Origin: an uncultured Pirellulaceae bacterium
GTDB taxonomy: Bacteria; Planctomycetota; Planctomycetia; Pirellulales; Pirellulaceae
Length of the DNA: 64,000 nt
Assembly: GCA_938084685.1 (NCBI GenBank)
Contig: CALKGE010000004.1
Location: forward strand, 204,204 to 268,203
Direction of reading: 5' to 3'
Of this stretch, positions 45,624-54,948 are shown piece by piece. Both the position numbers and the translations under genes were made by a program. Position 1 is the first letter of the stretch. Every line of letters starts with the position of its first letter. The notes below the pieces were generated by a model. The model ran no database searches and had not been told where the DNA came from. It worked only from the letters and a program-made list of their open reading frames with translations.

Positions 45624-47810
45624 TTAGTCGTCTGACCACACTTCTGCGGACAAGGGTCCCGGATCTGTGCGAGTCATTCTGTGGTAGGCATACAGCAGAC
45701 CTGCCGCCACAACGAATCCTGCCACTGCCACAATCGGGTCGTACATCAACTGACCATCATATCGGGTCATGAGCTTTGACAATGGCTCCTCGGCTGCAAA
45801 GTTTGCAACCAGAACAGTGATTCCATTATGCAGAATGTGCATCACGATCGTGGGAATCAGGCTACCTGAGCGAACAGCAACATATCCCAATAAAAGCCCG
45901 ATGGCGAACGCATTCAAGGATTGCTGAAGAATCCCATGTGTGATCCCAAAAAATGCGGCCGAAACAAAGATGGCCGACGAGGCCTTGGCATTTTTCTGTA
46001 AACCGGTAAGAATCACCCCTCTGAACGCCAATTCTTCGAAGATACCAGGAACGATCGCTATCGCCAGTAAACTGGCCCATAACGGCGCCTGCGTAAGCAT
46101 CTTATCGATCGGTGCCGCAGCTTCTTTCATCCCGGGACTCAGCGGATACAACTGCTCGATCCCAACTCCTAACCAGAGCACAGCCGGATGCAGCAGGAAC
46201 GGCAGCACGATTGCCAAAGCAAGTGCTGCCGGTGCGGGTCTCACCAGCTTCATACTACCCAGAGGGTTTCTCGTCAGCAGGCAGGCCACCAGCACAGCAG
46301 GTACCCCAACGGTCACCATCAGGGCGATGCTGTTGTTCAAGACAAATTCCTGCCAATCTGTGGGAACACTAGCCGTGACCATCGCTAGATAACGCAGCAT
46401 TAGAATACTGACTGCGACGAATATTGCCATCCCACCTGTCGGTAACCAGGGCTTGTTGCTCACCAATTGCCTGAGCCAAAGGCGAATATCCCACTTCTCA
46501 CTTTCCCGAAAGAGGACCGCCTCACTGTTGAACTGGAAAGTAGCCCAGCGGATAGCCAGATAACAACAAAAAGCACTGCTCGCCATTACCGGTAATACAT
46601 AACGTATCGCCACATCAAATTGCGATTCCACCAGGTTACGTAATAGCAAAGAGGAGCCAGCGATCGGAATCAAACTCGTTCCAAGATTCAGTTCCACATT
46701 TGGCAGCACACTAATCATCGAAAGTGGCAGAGCCAGCATGAGCAGGGGCATCATGTAGTACTGCCCTTCTTTGCTACTGCGAGCAAAGGTTGCCGCAGCG
46801 AGTGATAATGCGCTAAACATGGCCACCAAAGGAATCAACACCACCAGGCTCCAGAGAATACTCCAACCCGGAAAGACCCCTAATTTATTGTGCAAGTCAC
46901 TTCCTTCCGGCATCATTTTGGCGACCATAAACACGCCAGTAAAGGCAATGGCCACCAGATTGGCCAGTGATGTGGCCAGACTGAAGACCATGACTGTCAG
47001 AAGTTTTCCGGTTACGATTTCAACGCGTTTCGCGGGACCACACAGCAATGTTTCCAGAGTCCCCCTCTCTTTTTCCCCAGCACACAGATCAACAGCTGGA
47101 TAGAACGCCCCGGACAATGTCCACAGCAGCAGCATAATGGGAATCATACCGGCCCAAAACTCTGCAGCCTGACTTTCTGCCGGAGCGATATCCTGAATCT
47201 GAAAATCTACCGGCGTGGCGACTCCCAACGGCAACGCTCCTATTTCAAACAACCGGGTACGCACCTGTTCTTCCCAACTATTCAGCAAGCCGGCTAATCT
47301 GCCACGAGCAATCTGGGACTTATCCACCACGGAATTAAAAACAATCACGGGCCCTGGAATATCCTCGGGCTCTGATCGCAAAGCCACATCACCGCGCACC
47401 ACGTTCTGCAGGTATTCCAGGTACTGCTGAAAATCCGGAGGCAGTATCAGAGCTGCATCGAACTCTTTACTGTCCAAACGTTGTTGCAATGACTCTCTGA
47501 CACCCTCCAGCGTGGCATGTTCGGGATAGACTTCAGGTACAATTTCCAACAGCGATTCGTCAACAACATAACGCTCGCCATCACGTTGCTCTGATGTCAA
47601 CAGTTCGGGAATCCCGTCATATTGAAAATCACCAACGACAACAACCTGACTCCAATTCTCACTGATAAACTGGGCCGCCTGCATCATGACCAGGCCGAGA
47701 ACTGGATAGATCATGACAGGCAGCAGGATCGTCGTGAACAGAGTACGTCGGTCACGCAACTGTCCGAGCAATTCCCGCACGAACAACCTTCTCACGTTAA
47801 GCCAGTTCAT
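45624..47810 (-). CDS. ABC exporter permease fused to CPBP intramembrane protease
   Basis: 728 residues with about twelve membrane segments. The N-terminal half is an ABC-2/NatB-type permease (a large loop after the first helix, then SGAFYPAVDLCAGEKERGTLETLLCGPAKR). The C-terminal half is a CPBP/CAAX-type protease: EELAFRGV (the two Glu and Arg of the active site), FGITHGILQQ and HILHNGI. Its ATG overlaps the TGA of the ATPase gene (four bases), so the pair forms a complete exporter. This fused permease-protease is a known planctomycete pattern; the cargo is unknown. A link to the neighbouring mqn genes is only positional. Confidence 0.85.
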   Translation of the reverse strand: MNWLNVRRLFVRELLGQLRDRRTLFTTILLPVMIYPVLGLVMMQAAQFISENWSQVVVVGDFQYDGIPELLTSEQRDGERYVVDESLLEIVPEVYPEHATLEGVRESLQQRLDSKEFDAALILPPDFQQYLEYLQNVVRGDVALRSEPEDIPGPVIVFNSVVDKSQIARGRLAGLLNSWEEQVRTRLFEIGALPLGVATPVDFQIQDIAPAESQAAEFWAGMIPIMLLLWTLSGAFYPAVDLCAGEKERGTLETLLCGPAKRVEIVTGKLLTVMVFSLATSLANLVAIAFTGVFMVAKMMPEGSDLHNKLGVFPGWSILWSLVVLIPLVAMFSALSLAAATFARSSKEGQYYMMPLLMLALPLSMISVLPNVELNLGTSLIPIAGSSLLLRNLVESQFDVAIRYVLPVMASSAFCCYLAIRWATFQFNSEAVLFRESEKWDIRLWLRQLVSNKPWLPTGGMAIFVAVSILMLRYLAMVTASVPTDWQEFVLNNSIALMVTVGVPAVLVACLLTRNPLGSMKLVRPAPAALALAIVLPFLLHPAVLWLGVGIEQLYPLSPGMKEAAAPIDKMLTQAPLWASLLAIAIVPGIFEELAFRGVILTGLQKNAKASSAIFVSAAFFGITHGILQQSLNAFAIGLLLGYVAVRSGSLIPTIVMHILHNGITVLVANFAAEEPLSKLMTRYDGQLMYDPIVAVAGFVVAAGLLYAYHRMTRTDPGPLSAEVWSDD

Positions 47811-48562
47811 CCTTCAGGCTCCGCCAAAGATTGTTGCTCCACAAGATCAAAGAAAACGTCTTCCAGATCACCTTTCTGAAACTGCTCCCGCAACTGCTCA
47901 TGACTGCCTTCGCACAGAATCTTACCGTTGAACATAATGGCAATCTGGTCGCAAATCCGTTCCACTTCCCGCATATGATGAGTCGAATAGAGAATGCATT
48001 TGCCCTGTTCTTTCAATTCAAGAACAGCGTTCTGCAGTGAGCGACCAACCAACACATCGAGACCTACGCTCGCTTCATCAAAAATAAGTACTGGCGGGTT
48101 ATGAATAATCGCCCGAGCGATCGACACTTTCTGTTTCATGCCGGTGGACATCTTGCCTCCGGTCACTTCCAGAAAGTCTGTCATCTGCAATTGCTGATAG
48201 ATCATCTGGGACCGATCCTGCAATTCGTCCTCCAGCATTCCATGCAGCCGCCCAAAGAACTCGACCATTTCCCGAGCTGACATGCGGTCATAGTTGGATG
48301 TATTATTGGACACAAAGCCAATATGCCGGCGCACCAACTCAGCTTCCCGCTCGACATCAAAACCTGCAATCGTTGCCCGTCCAGACGTCGGTTTCAGCAA
48401 AGTCGCTAACATCCGCATCACCGTTGTTTTGCCAGCTCCGTTGGGACCGAGCAGGCCAAACACCTGCCCCGGTTCACAAACGAAGCTAACTCCGTCAACC
48501 GCTTTCACCTCGCCTTTTTCAAGGTCCGGATAGCTCTTTCGAAGATTCTCAACAATGATCAC
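47807..48562 (-). CDS. ABC transporter ATP-binding protein (NatA-like)
   Basis: 251 residues, starting with GTG. Walker A is GPNGAGKTTVMRML, the signature is STGMKQKVSIARAI (a variant of LSGGQ), and Walker B is VLIFDEASVGLD, then STHHMREVE with the H-loop. It drives the permease-protease encoded by the overlapping next gene. The ATPase has no own membrane segment. It lies 37 bases after the mqnC gene region and reads the same way. Confidence 0.9.
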   Translation of the reverse strand: MIIVENLRKSYPDLEKGEVKAVDGVSFVCEPGQVFGLLGPNGAGKTTVMRMLATLLKPTSGRATIAGFDVEREAELVRRHIGFVSNNTSNYDRMSAREMVEFFGRLHGMLEDELQDRSQMIYQQLQMTDFLEVTGGKMSTGMKQKVSIARAIIHNPPVLIFDEASVGLDVLVGRSLQNAVLELKEQGKCILYSTHHMREVERICDQIAIMFNGKILCEGSHEQLREQFQKGDLEDVFFDLVEQQSLAEPEG

Positions 48563-48598
48563 AGAGTTTTTTCTTTCCAGCAGACGGGGAACATGCCT

Positions 48599-49759
48599 TT
48601 AACTGGACAACTGTACCAATGGCGTTTGCTGCTCTGCATTACGTCGGTTAACCCAATTCCGGTTGGCCTGAATCGCCTGCTGTTCATGAGATTCATCCAT
48701 CAGCTCATAGTAGACGTTACGTTGCCGGGGAAGAAATCCTAATTCGGATATGGAATCCCTGATCTGGTCGAGCGTTAAAAAGTGAACGGTTCCCGCTTCG
48801 GCTACGACATTTTCCTCGATCATCAGGCTACCCATATCATTGGCACCGTAAAGAAGTGCCAATTGACCGATCTTAAGTCCCTGAGTGACCCAGCTCGACT
48901 GAATATTTTCGATATTGTCCAGGTAGAGTCGTGATATGGCCTGCACTTTCAGGTACTCGTAGGAGCCAGTCGGCTGGATATCAGCCAAAGGCGTATTATC
49001 GGGCTGAAAAGTCCATGAAATAAACGCAGTGAACCCACCTGTTTCATCCTGCAACTGACGCACTCGTTCCAGATGCTCGACCCGTTCTTCCAACGTCTCG
49101 ACATGCCCGTACATCATCGTGGCACTTGAACGACCTCCCATTTGATGCCAAACCCGCATCACATTCAGCCAGTCATTGGAATCGACCTTCCCGCGCGTCA
49201 TTGCATCTCGCACGCGATCCACCAGAATTTCAGCACCACCACCTGGAATACTTCCCAGACCCGCTACTTTTAACCGTTTCAGCACCTCTTCGATACTGAT
49301 GCCATTCATTTTGGTGAAGTGATGCAACTCAGGAGGACTGAATCCGTGGATGTTCACCTCGGGAAACCGCTCCTTGATGTCACGACATAGCTGTTCATAC
49401 CATTCCAGCTTGAATTCGTGATGCAGGCCCCCCTGCAACAGAATCTGGTCTCCGCCCAGTGCAACAGTTTCGTCAATTTTCTGTAACAGTTCATCACGCT
49501 CCAACACCCATCCTTCATCACTTTTGGGACTGCGATAAAAAGCGCAAAAGTCACAGACCGCGGTGCATATATTGGTGTAGTTGATATTGCGATCAATGTT
49601 ATAGGTTCGATACGGCTCGGGATGCATTCGCTGGGTAACAGCATTGGCTGCCTGACCAATCGCAATCAAGTCCCTCGACTTCATCAACGCAACGCCCTCT
49701 TCCAGCGTAATCCGTTCGCCGGCGACTGCCTTATCTAATATCGGTCTGATCTCGCTCAT
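48599..49759 (-). CDS. mqnC: Cyclic dehypoxanthine futalosine synthase (MqnC), radical SAM
   Basis: 386 residues. CTAVCDFCAFYR has the CxxxCxxC cluster that binds the radical-SAM iron-sulfur centre; NYTNICTAV precedes it. GGLHHEFKLEWYE, NIHGFSPPE and GSIPGGGAEIL are typical of the MqnC/CofH-type group. It closes the ring to give cyclic dehypoxanthine futalosine in menaquinone synthesis. mqnA lies directly upstream (11-base gap). Confidence 0.93.
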   Translation of the reverse strand: MSEIRPILDKAVAGERITLEEGVALMKSRDLIAIGQAANAVTQRMHPEPYRTYNIDRNINYTNICTAVCDFCAFYRSPKSDEGWVLERDELLQKIDETVALGGDQILLQGGLHHEFKLEWYEQLCRDIKERFPEVNIHGFSPPELHHFTKMNGISIEEVLKRLKVAGLGSIPGGGAEILVDRVRDAMTRGKVDSNDWLNVMRVWHQMGGRSSATMMYGHVETLEERVEHLERVRQLQDETGGFTAFISWTFQPDNTPLADIQPTGSYEYLKVQAISRLYLDNIENIQSSWVTQGLKIGQLALLYGANDMGSLMIEENVVAEAGTVHFLTLDQIRDSISELGFLPRQRNVYYELMDESHEQQAIQANRNWVNRRNAEQQTPLVQLSS

Positions 49760-49770
49760 CGTGCCGTGTC

Positions 49771-50571
49771 TTATCCGTTGTGAGATACCGCTAATAATTC
49801 ATCAACATACTGACGAAACAAATCCAATCCCTGCCGTTCCTGCTCACCCAGATAAAAGTATAAATGATCTCTCAGGTAAACTTCACACTGTTGCTGCGAA
49901 ATCCCAAGTTCTGTGGCATGCTGGGCAGCAATTTCCTCCAGATGTTGAACACCTTGATCCCGAGCGGCAGACAAGGCAGCTTCAATCGGTCTCAAATCAA
50001 CCCCTGAATCCGCGCGCGCTGTCCACATGGCAAACACAAAGGGCAAGCCGGTCCAGTCGACCCACTGCTGCCCAAGATCCCAGGTTTCCTCGAACTGGGA
50101 TTTATCCACGTGCATTGCCCGATCACCAATAATCAGCACAGCATCCGTATCAAGCTGGTCCAGGTCACTTCCAATTGGAAACGGGTGCAATTCGGGAACA
50201 ATCCCCAACCGTTTCTTTAACAACACCTGCACCAATGCCACGCTGGTACGAGACCCTTCATCCAGAGCGAGCGTTCTGATTTTGGCCGAGTCGCAACGAC
50301 TGAGCAATGAAACGCTGTAGACTTCACCACGACAGGCAATACAGGCATCAGACACAATCCGATAATTCGGATCCTGAAAGTACTCTACCGTCGGTATTAA
50401 AGCCACATCCAAATCACCTCGGGCCAGATCATCAGCCAGCCGGCTGGGTAGATCAAAAATGATTTCTGCCGAGGGTAACTGTTCAGCCAATCCGTATACC
50501 AAAGGCTTGGTATTCAGGTAACGAACGGCACCTATTCTCACGGGACGATCCATCCAGGATTTGCTTTCCAT
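49771..50571 (-). CDS. mqnA: Chorismate dehydratase (MqnA)
   Basis: 266 residues. RIGAVRYLNTKPLVYGL at the N terminus and ALIPTVEYFQ, DEGSRTSVALVQVLL and LIIGDRAM are the MqnA pattern (a periplasmic-binding-protein-like fold used as an enzyme). It turns chorismate into the enol-ether precursor that MqnE joins to adenosine. MqnE and MqnD are not in this window. It is the first gene of the mqnA-mqnC transcript, with a -10-like TATAAT 72 bases upstream. Confidence 0.93.
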   Translation of the reverse strand: MESKSWMDRPVRIGAVRYLNTKPLVYGLAEQLPSAEIIFDLPSRLADDLARGDLDVALIPTVEYFQDPNYRIVSDACIACRGEVYSVSLLSRCDSAKIRTLALDEGSRTSVALVQVLLKKRLGIVPELHPFPIGSDLDQLDTDAVLIIGDRAMHVDKSQFEETWDLGQQWVDWTGLPFVFAMWTARADSGVDLRPIEAALSAARDQGVQHLEEIAAQHATELGISQQQCEVYLRDHLYFYLGEQERQGLDLFRQYVDELLAVSHNG

Positions 50572-50642
50572 CGTTGGCAGCGAGTCAGAGGCAAGTCAGC
50601 AACACTTCCCGCTCCTCAATCTCAATTCTCAATAACTCAATT

Positions 50643-50648
50643 ATTATA
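50643..50648 (-). promoter_or_regulatory. -10-like TATAAT upstream of mqnA
   Basis: A perfect TATAAT on the minus strand lies 72 bases before the mqnA ATG in an A/T-rich 160-base gap. No good -35 box is at 16-18 bases (nearest TTCTAA), so only the -10 is proposed. Confidence 0.35.
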
Positions 50649-50731
50649 TATCCGGAACTGACTATTAGAACCGCACAACCTCAACGTTCCTTCACAGCAT
50701 TAATTATCCTGGCGTTCCGGAAGCGACTGGC

Positions 50732-51451
50732 TCAAGACTCGCAATCCAGAGCAATACCCGCCACCGACCAGGTATCCGGCAGTGGTGCCGTCAGGTCGAC
50801 ATATTCATCTACCATCGGGTGACGTATCTTTAACCTTCGTGAATGCAAAGCAATACAACGCCTGCGTTCGTCCTCGTGATGTTCACCAAAGGGCTGCTGG
50901 GACCCGTACAACGAATCTCCCAGTACAGGAAACCCGCGGCTGCCGCACTGCAGGCGAATCTGATGGGTACGCCCTGTTTCCAGCTGGATCGTCAACCAGG
51001 TCCGGCCTGCGGAACGTTTCAGTACCTGGTAATGCAACACAGCCTGTCTGGCACCCTCATCAGATTCCTCACAAATTTCACTGCGAGCTTCACCAGGCAC
51101 TTTTCGCATAAAGTCTATCATGGTGCCCGAGTCTGAATCTAATTCGCCGGCTACACATGCCCAGTATTCCTTCTCAACCAGACGTTGTTCAAACTGATTC
51201 GAAATACGCCGGGCTGCCCGCTGATGCAAGGCAAACACCATCATTCCGGTTACAGGCCGATCAAGTCGATGGGGTACGGCCAGATATACCCGACCTGGCT
51301 TCTGATCGCGCAGGCGAATGTATTTCTTCAATCGCATCTCGACGCTATCAATATGAGGTGGAGCCTGTGTCAGCAGACCTCCGGGCTTGTTAATCATCAG
51401 GCAGGGCCCCTGCTCGTACAGAATCTGTACATCTCCCAAAAGGTCATGCAT
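50732..51451 (-). CDS. RluA-family pseudouridine synthase
   Basis: 239 residues from ATG at 51451; a GTG at 51466 touches the GAGAGG site and would add five residues. HRLDRPVTG holds the catalytic Asp, and LETGRTHQIRLQ the nucleotide-binding Arg of RluA/C/D enzymes. It isomerises uridine in rRNA or tRNA; the target site is not clear, and there is no S4 domain. A terminator for the upstream oxidoreductase lies just before its start, so it has a separate promoter in the short gap. Confidence 0.88.
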   Translation of the reverse strand: MHDLLGDVQILYEQGPCLMINKPGGLLTQAPPHIDSVEMRLKKYIRLRDQKPGRVYLAVPHRLDRPVTGMMVFALHQRAARRISNQFEQRLVEKEYWACVAGELDSDSGTMIDFMRKVPGEARSEICEESDEGARQAVLHYQVLKRSAGRTWLTIQLETGRTHQIRLQCGSRGFPVLGDSLYGSQQPFGEHHEDERRRCIALHSRRLKIRHPMVDEYVDLTAPLPDTWSVAGIALDCES

Positions 51452-51475
51452 GAGCGCGTTTGACACCTCTCAAGT

Positions 51476-51516
51476 AAAAACGCCGATCATCTGGAAACGA
51501 TGATCGGCGTAATTTT
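51476..51516 (-). terminator. Terminator of the Gfo/Idh/MocA gene
   Basis: A perfect 12-base stem (51480-51491 with 51499-51510) around a seven-base loop is followed by TTTTT on the minus strand, 50-90 bases after the oxidoreductase stop. On the plus strand AATTTTT follows, so it could act both ways. Confidence 0.92.
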
Positions 51517-51568
51517 TCAGACTTTCTCTGTCAGACTTCAAGTCAGCCATCCAGAGTTCTCCATGAAC

Positions 51569-53026
51569 CTAAACCTGCCCAGCAGCAGGCACTTCGAATG
51601 GTTTACGATATTCACGAGACAACAAGTGACTTGCTTTCTCGTTACCCACGATGGACTCATCCTCTGGATTAATCTCCAGAAGTTCACCAAAGGAGAACGG
51701 AGTTGTGGCGTAATCCACATTGTTGTCTTTCCCGTGCGCCAACGTTCGTTGGAATGTATCGTGAACATCGTCCTGAGAAATATGTTTGTCAAGCGCTTCT
51801 TTGGCTTTATCAATATCCAGATTACCGCCGCAGTTAAGGGAGATATTTCCGAGATGACAAAGGGCACTTGAAAGATGTCCCTCTTCGATATCGGCGTTAA
51901 GAACTTGATGATCCCGTTTGCGAACAGCATCCACAAAGTTTGCGAAGTGATCACCTCCACCAGAGAACGACTTGATTTGATTGCCATCTTTGTCGAACGC
52001 AGAACCGTTATGGTAGGACGGACAAACAGCGTAACCTTCGGTCCCTTCAAAGATGACACCAATCTTGGCACCTTTATACGCCGCGGTTTCCAGACCACGA
52101 ACTTCGAAGATGAGCGACTTTTCACCATAGCCATGCGAAACAACCTGAGTATTCGCTGTTTCACCTGCGTCGACGTAACCGAAACGCCCACCGTAACTCA
52201 AGGTCGAGATACAGAGGTGATCAATTCCCAGTCCCCAACGGGCGATATCCATTTGATGAATCCCCTGGTTCCCCAGGTCGCCATTTCCATAATCCCTCTG
52301 CCAGTGCCAATCATAATGGAACTGAGGACGTGAAACTGACTTCTCCGGAGCAGGACCAAGCCAGAGGTCATAGTTTACATTTTTCGGAGCGTCATATTTT
52401 CCTCGTTCACCAATCGAGTTACGACGCTTGTAACACAAACCACGTGCCACTTTGACTTCACCGATACCGCCGCTTTGAACGAAATCGATGAGGGTCTGCA
52501 TACCCGGATTGGAACGTGACTGCGTTCCCGTCTGGCAAATGCGATTGTATTTCCGAGCTGCCTCGACAATCCGACGACCTTCCGAAACGTTATGACTCAC
52601 CGGCTTTTCGACATAGACATCTTTGCCAGCCTGCATGGCCCATATGGCCCCCAGAGCGTGCCAGTGATTTGGAGTGGCAATACTGACAATATCTACACGA
52701 TCGTCTTCCAGTACCTTCCGAATATCCTCTTCAAAGGTTGGCACCTTACCGCCCTGCCGTTTACCGACTTCTTCAGCACGACGGCCTCCCACGTCACGGT
52801 CTGCGTCACAAATATACAGAATTTCCGTGTCCTGACGTCCGGCAAATGCTCCAATATGGCTTCCACCACGACCGCGAACACCTACAACGGCAACCCCCAG
52901 CTTTTCATTCGGACTCTTGCTCTGAACCTCCTCAGCAGCAACCAAAACCGGAGTCGTCGCAGCCGCAGCTGTTGCTGCTGCCAACATTGACTCTTCAAGA
53001 AACTGACGACGATTCTTAATTCCCAT
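51569..53026 (-). CDS. Tat-exported Gfo/Idh/MocA oxidoreductase
   Basis: 485 residues. A twin-arginine signal (NRRQFLEES, then an Ala-rich h-region) marks export of the folded, cofactor-loaded enzyme. The Rossmann nucleotide loop is GVAVVGVRGRGGSH, followed by the EKPVSHNVSEG segment with the conserved Lys-Pro that contacts the cofactor and substrate. Members use NAD(P) on sugars, inositols or similar compounds. In planctomycetes these exported copies are very common and usually of unknown substrate. It ends in a clear terminator. Confidence 0.92.
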   Translation of the reverse strand: MGIKNRRQFLEESMLAAATAAAATTPVLVAAEEVQSKSPNEKLGVAVVGVRGRGGSHIGAFAGRQDTEILYICDADRDVGGRRAEEVGKRQGGKVPTFEEDIRKVLEDDRVDIVSIATPNHWHALGAIWAMQAGKDVYVEKPVSHNVSEGRRIVEAARKYNRICQTGTQSRSNPGMQTLIDFVQSGGIGEVKVARGLCYKRRNSIGERGKYDAPKNVNYDLWLGPAPEKSVSRPQFHYDWHWQRDYGNGDLGNQGIHQMDIARWGLGIDHLCISTLSYGGRFGYVDAGETANTQVVSHGYGEKSLIFEVRGLETAAYKGAKIGVIFEGTEGYAVCPSYHNGSAFDKDGNQIKSFSGGGDHFANFVDAVRKRDHQVLNADIEEGHLSSALCHLGNISLNCGGNLDIDKAKEALDKHISQDDVHDTFQRTLAHGKDNNVDYATTPFSFGELLEINPEDESIVGNEKASHLLSREYRKPFEVPAAGQV

Positions 53027-53212
53027 GTCATTCTCCTCAAACTCTACCAGAAAGTAGCATCAAACTAATCCCACCAGGGATTGATTTAATACATCGCGAA
53101 CACCAGGGATTATTCCGATCAGGCGATAGCGTTCACGCTAAATTCATGCCTTAACTATACCACATAGCTTTTCAGATTACCTCATTCGGTTGAAACTGAT
53201 AAAAATTCAGGA

Positions 53213-54739
53213 TTAGTCCGCATTTGCTGCCTCCAGCACTGCTTCCCAGTACTTTTGAGCCCCCAGATAGTACCGCATAACATCCTGCCGCTGCTGAGCA
53301 TCCTCAAGTTGCACTCCCTCCTGACGCTCCATCAGCCAGTCAATAAAAAACTGCGTCGAGGCTTTGCTAATCCGTCGAGTACCACCAATTTCCACGTAGA
53401 ACGGTCCAGAACTGGCCAGCTGGTAGGTCTTCCGGTTGTTCGTCACCGCCCTGATCAACATCCAACCGCTCTCACTGAATTCAACAACTGGCAGTCGACC
53501 TCCCATTTTGGCGTACTCGTCAAGCGGTATATTCTCCACCACCAACCCATCACGAACAATTTCCAGATATTCGACTTTGTCCTGCACAGCTAAACTCAAT
53601 GATGCCTGCAAAGAAACACTCTCTCCAGCTTCAGCAGTAAATACATGTCCAGGTAACTTCCCGTTTACCAGAGGTCTCATCAATGGGCCGTTGGTGACTA
53701 CCACCTTCCCTTGCTTGAGATTCTTCCACCACGTGTCCCAGGTAAATTCGTCTCCGCAATGCACATAGACGCGGTTATAGCCCACTGGATTGTGCAACAC
53801 TCCGGACGCTGATCCGGCCGAGGGAGCAATACGATGCCCTGTGTTCAGGATCTGATAGTAGATGTGCTGAGACCACTTTCCATTCCCATGAACTCCGGGA
53901 AATCTGGTTAAATCCCTGGCTTTACCCCAAGCTTCATTGGGCAACATTTTGCTTCGCTGCATGTGGTTATTCAGCAAACCGATTGAATCCACCATGCCGC
54001 TGGCAATCCATAAAGGAGTGTCCCACCAGAATGGCTTCTCAACATCCACATGGACCCCGGGCAATTTTCGGATAGGAATCAGGTACTCCATGGACGACGG
54101 ATAATGTCTGGTACCAGCCGTGATATCAAAAATCTCTGGCAGGCGGTGATATAGCAGCGCACCACCATCCCGCTCATCCTCACCACTGAGCACGTGCATG
54201 AACCGCTTGCCGTCGACCTTCTGCAACAGATCTACCGGCAGCTGAGCATCCGCCCAGGCACTGTTCTGATTCCACCAGGTAATCACCGGTGCTACATACA
54301 AGTCTTCGGCCTGCATCAATAAAGGAACATCTTTGACTGGGCGGTGAATATGTAAATCACCCGCATACCACCCTTTTTCTGCCATGTCGAGAATTCGTAC
54401 CAGGGGAATAATTTTAGATTCACGAGCCCCGGGGAGTATTCGAAAATTCCCGTAATGAATTCGATACTCGGGACCACGTTCTATCTCAAAACGATAGTCC
54501 CCGGGTGGTACTCGTAATCGCACTTTCCCGTTACATACGAAATGATCATGCCAAAACGGAAGCGTCGGAGGACGTATGAACTTACCTGTCGAATCCCAAA
54601 GATGAACACGAGCAGGAATCTGTTCTTTCGACTCCGAATCCACGATTTGAAAATCGATCACACCGATCTGAGCAAATGTCGTCTGCCCAATGCCCAGAAC
54701 GATCAAGAACACACTCACATTGAATAACACACGTGCCAT
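53213..54739 (-). CDS. Secreted CehA/McbA-family metallohydrolase
   Basis: 508 residues, signal peptide (LFNVSVFLIVLGIGQTTFA). An N-terminal beta-sandwich (IDFQIVDSESKEQIPARVHLWD) is followed by a PHP-like metal-binding domain: GWYAGDLHIHRP, then HVLSGEDERDGGALLYH and a late NPVGYNRVYVHCGDEF segment. This is the CehA/McbA group, named from carbaryl hydrolases, but the substrate here is unknown. It lies 186 bases upstream of the Tat oxidoreductase gene in the same direction. It is the second exported PHP-type hydrolase in the window. Confidence 0.83.
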   Translation of the reverse strand: MARVLFNVSVFLIVLGIGQTTFAQIGVIDFQIVDSESKEQIPARVHLWDSTGKFIRPPTLPFWHDHFVCNGKVRLRVPPGDYRFEIERGPEYRIHYGNFRILPGARESKIIPLVRILDMAEKGWYAGDLHIHRPVKDVPLLMQAEDLYVAPVITWWNQNSAWADAQLPVDLLQKVDGKRFMHVLSGEDERDGGALLYHRLPEIFDITAGTRHYPSSMEYLIPIRKLPGVHVDVEKPFWWDTPLWIASGMVDSIGLLNNHMQRSKMLPNEAWGKARDLTRFPGVHGNGKWSQHIYYQILNTGHRIAPSAGSASGVLHNPVGYNRVYVHCGDEFTWDTWWKNLKQGKVVVTNGPLMRPLVNGKLPGHVFTAEAGESVSLQASLSLAVQDKVEYLEIVRDGLVVENIPLDEYAKMGGRLPVVEFSESGWMLIRAVTNNRKTYQLASSGPFYVEIGGTRRISKASTQFFIDWLMERQEGVQLEDAQQRQDVMRYYLGAQKYWEAVLEAANAD

Positions 54740-54948
54740 GAAACCACTCTTCCCTGGTTAACATCTAGTAAATGGAAATCCGGACATTCCAACCAACTCC
54801 TGAATTTCTGAATTATAGAATTCTACCAATTATCCAGCAGCGATTTACCACCTCGGATAGCTCACTTACAGGCTGGAAGGGTTGTTGTTAAAATCCGAGT
54901 AAGAGTTTCAACACCTATTGCTAATGCTGGGGCAGCGTCTTTGAAAGC
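54740..54948. promoter_or_regulatory. Divergent region upstream of the dnaJ-rnpA-yidD group
   Basis: 209 bases between the CehA/McbA-like gene (minus) and the dnaJ-like gene (plus). No heat-shock CIRCE inverted repeat was seen. No firm promoter boxes. Confidence 0.35.

Noticed and set aside
54740..54948. rpmH gene upstream of the dnaJ-rnpA group
   Set aside because: No Arg/Lys-rich short frame of the ribosomal protein L34 type is present.
54800..54948. CIRCE heat-shock operator for the dnaJ-like gene
   Set aside because: No nine-base inverted repeat with nine-base spacer was seen.
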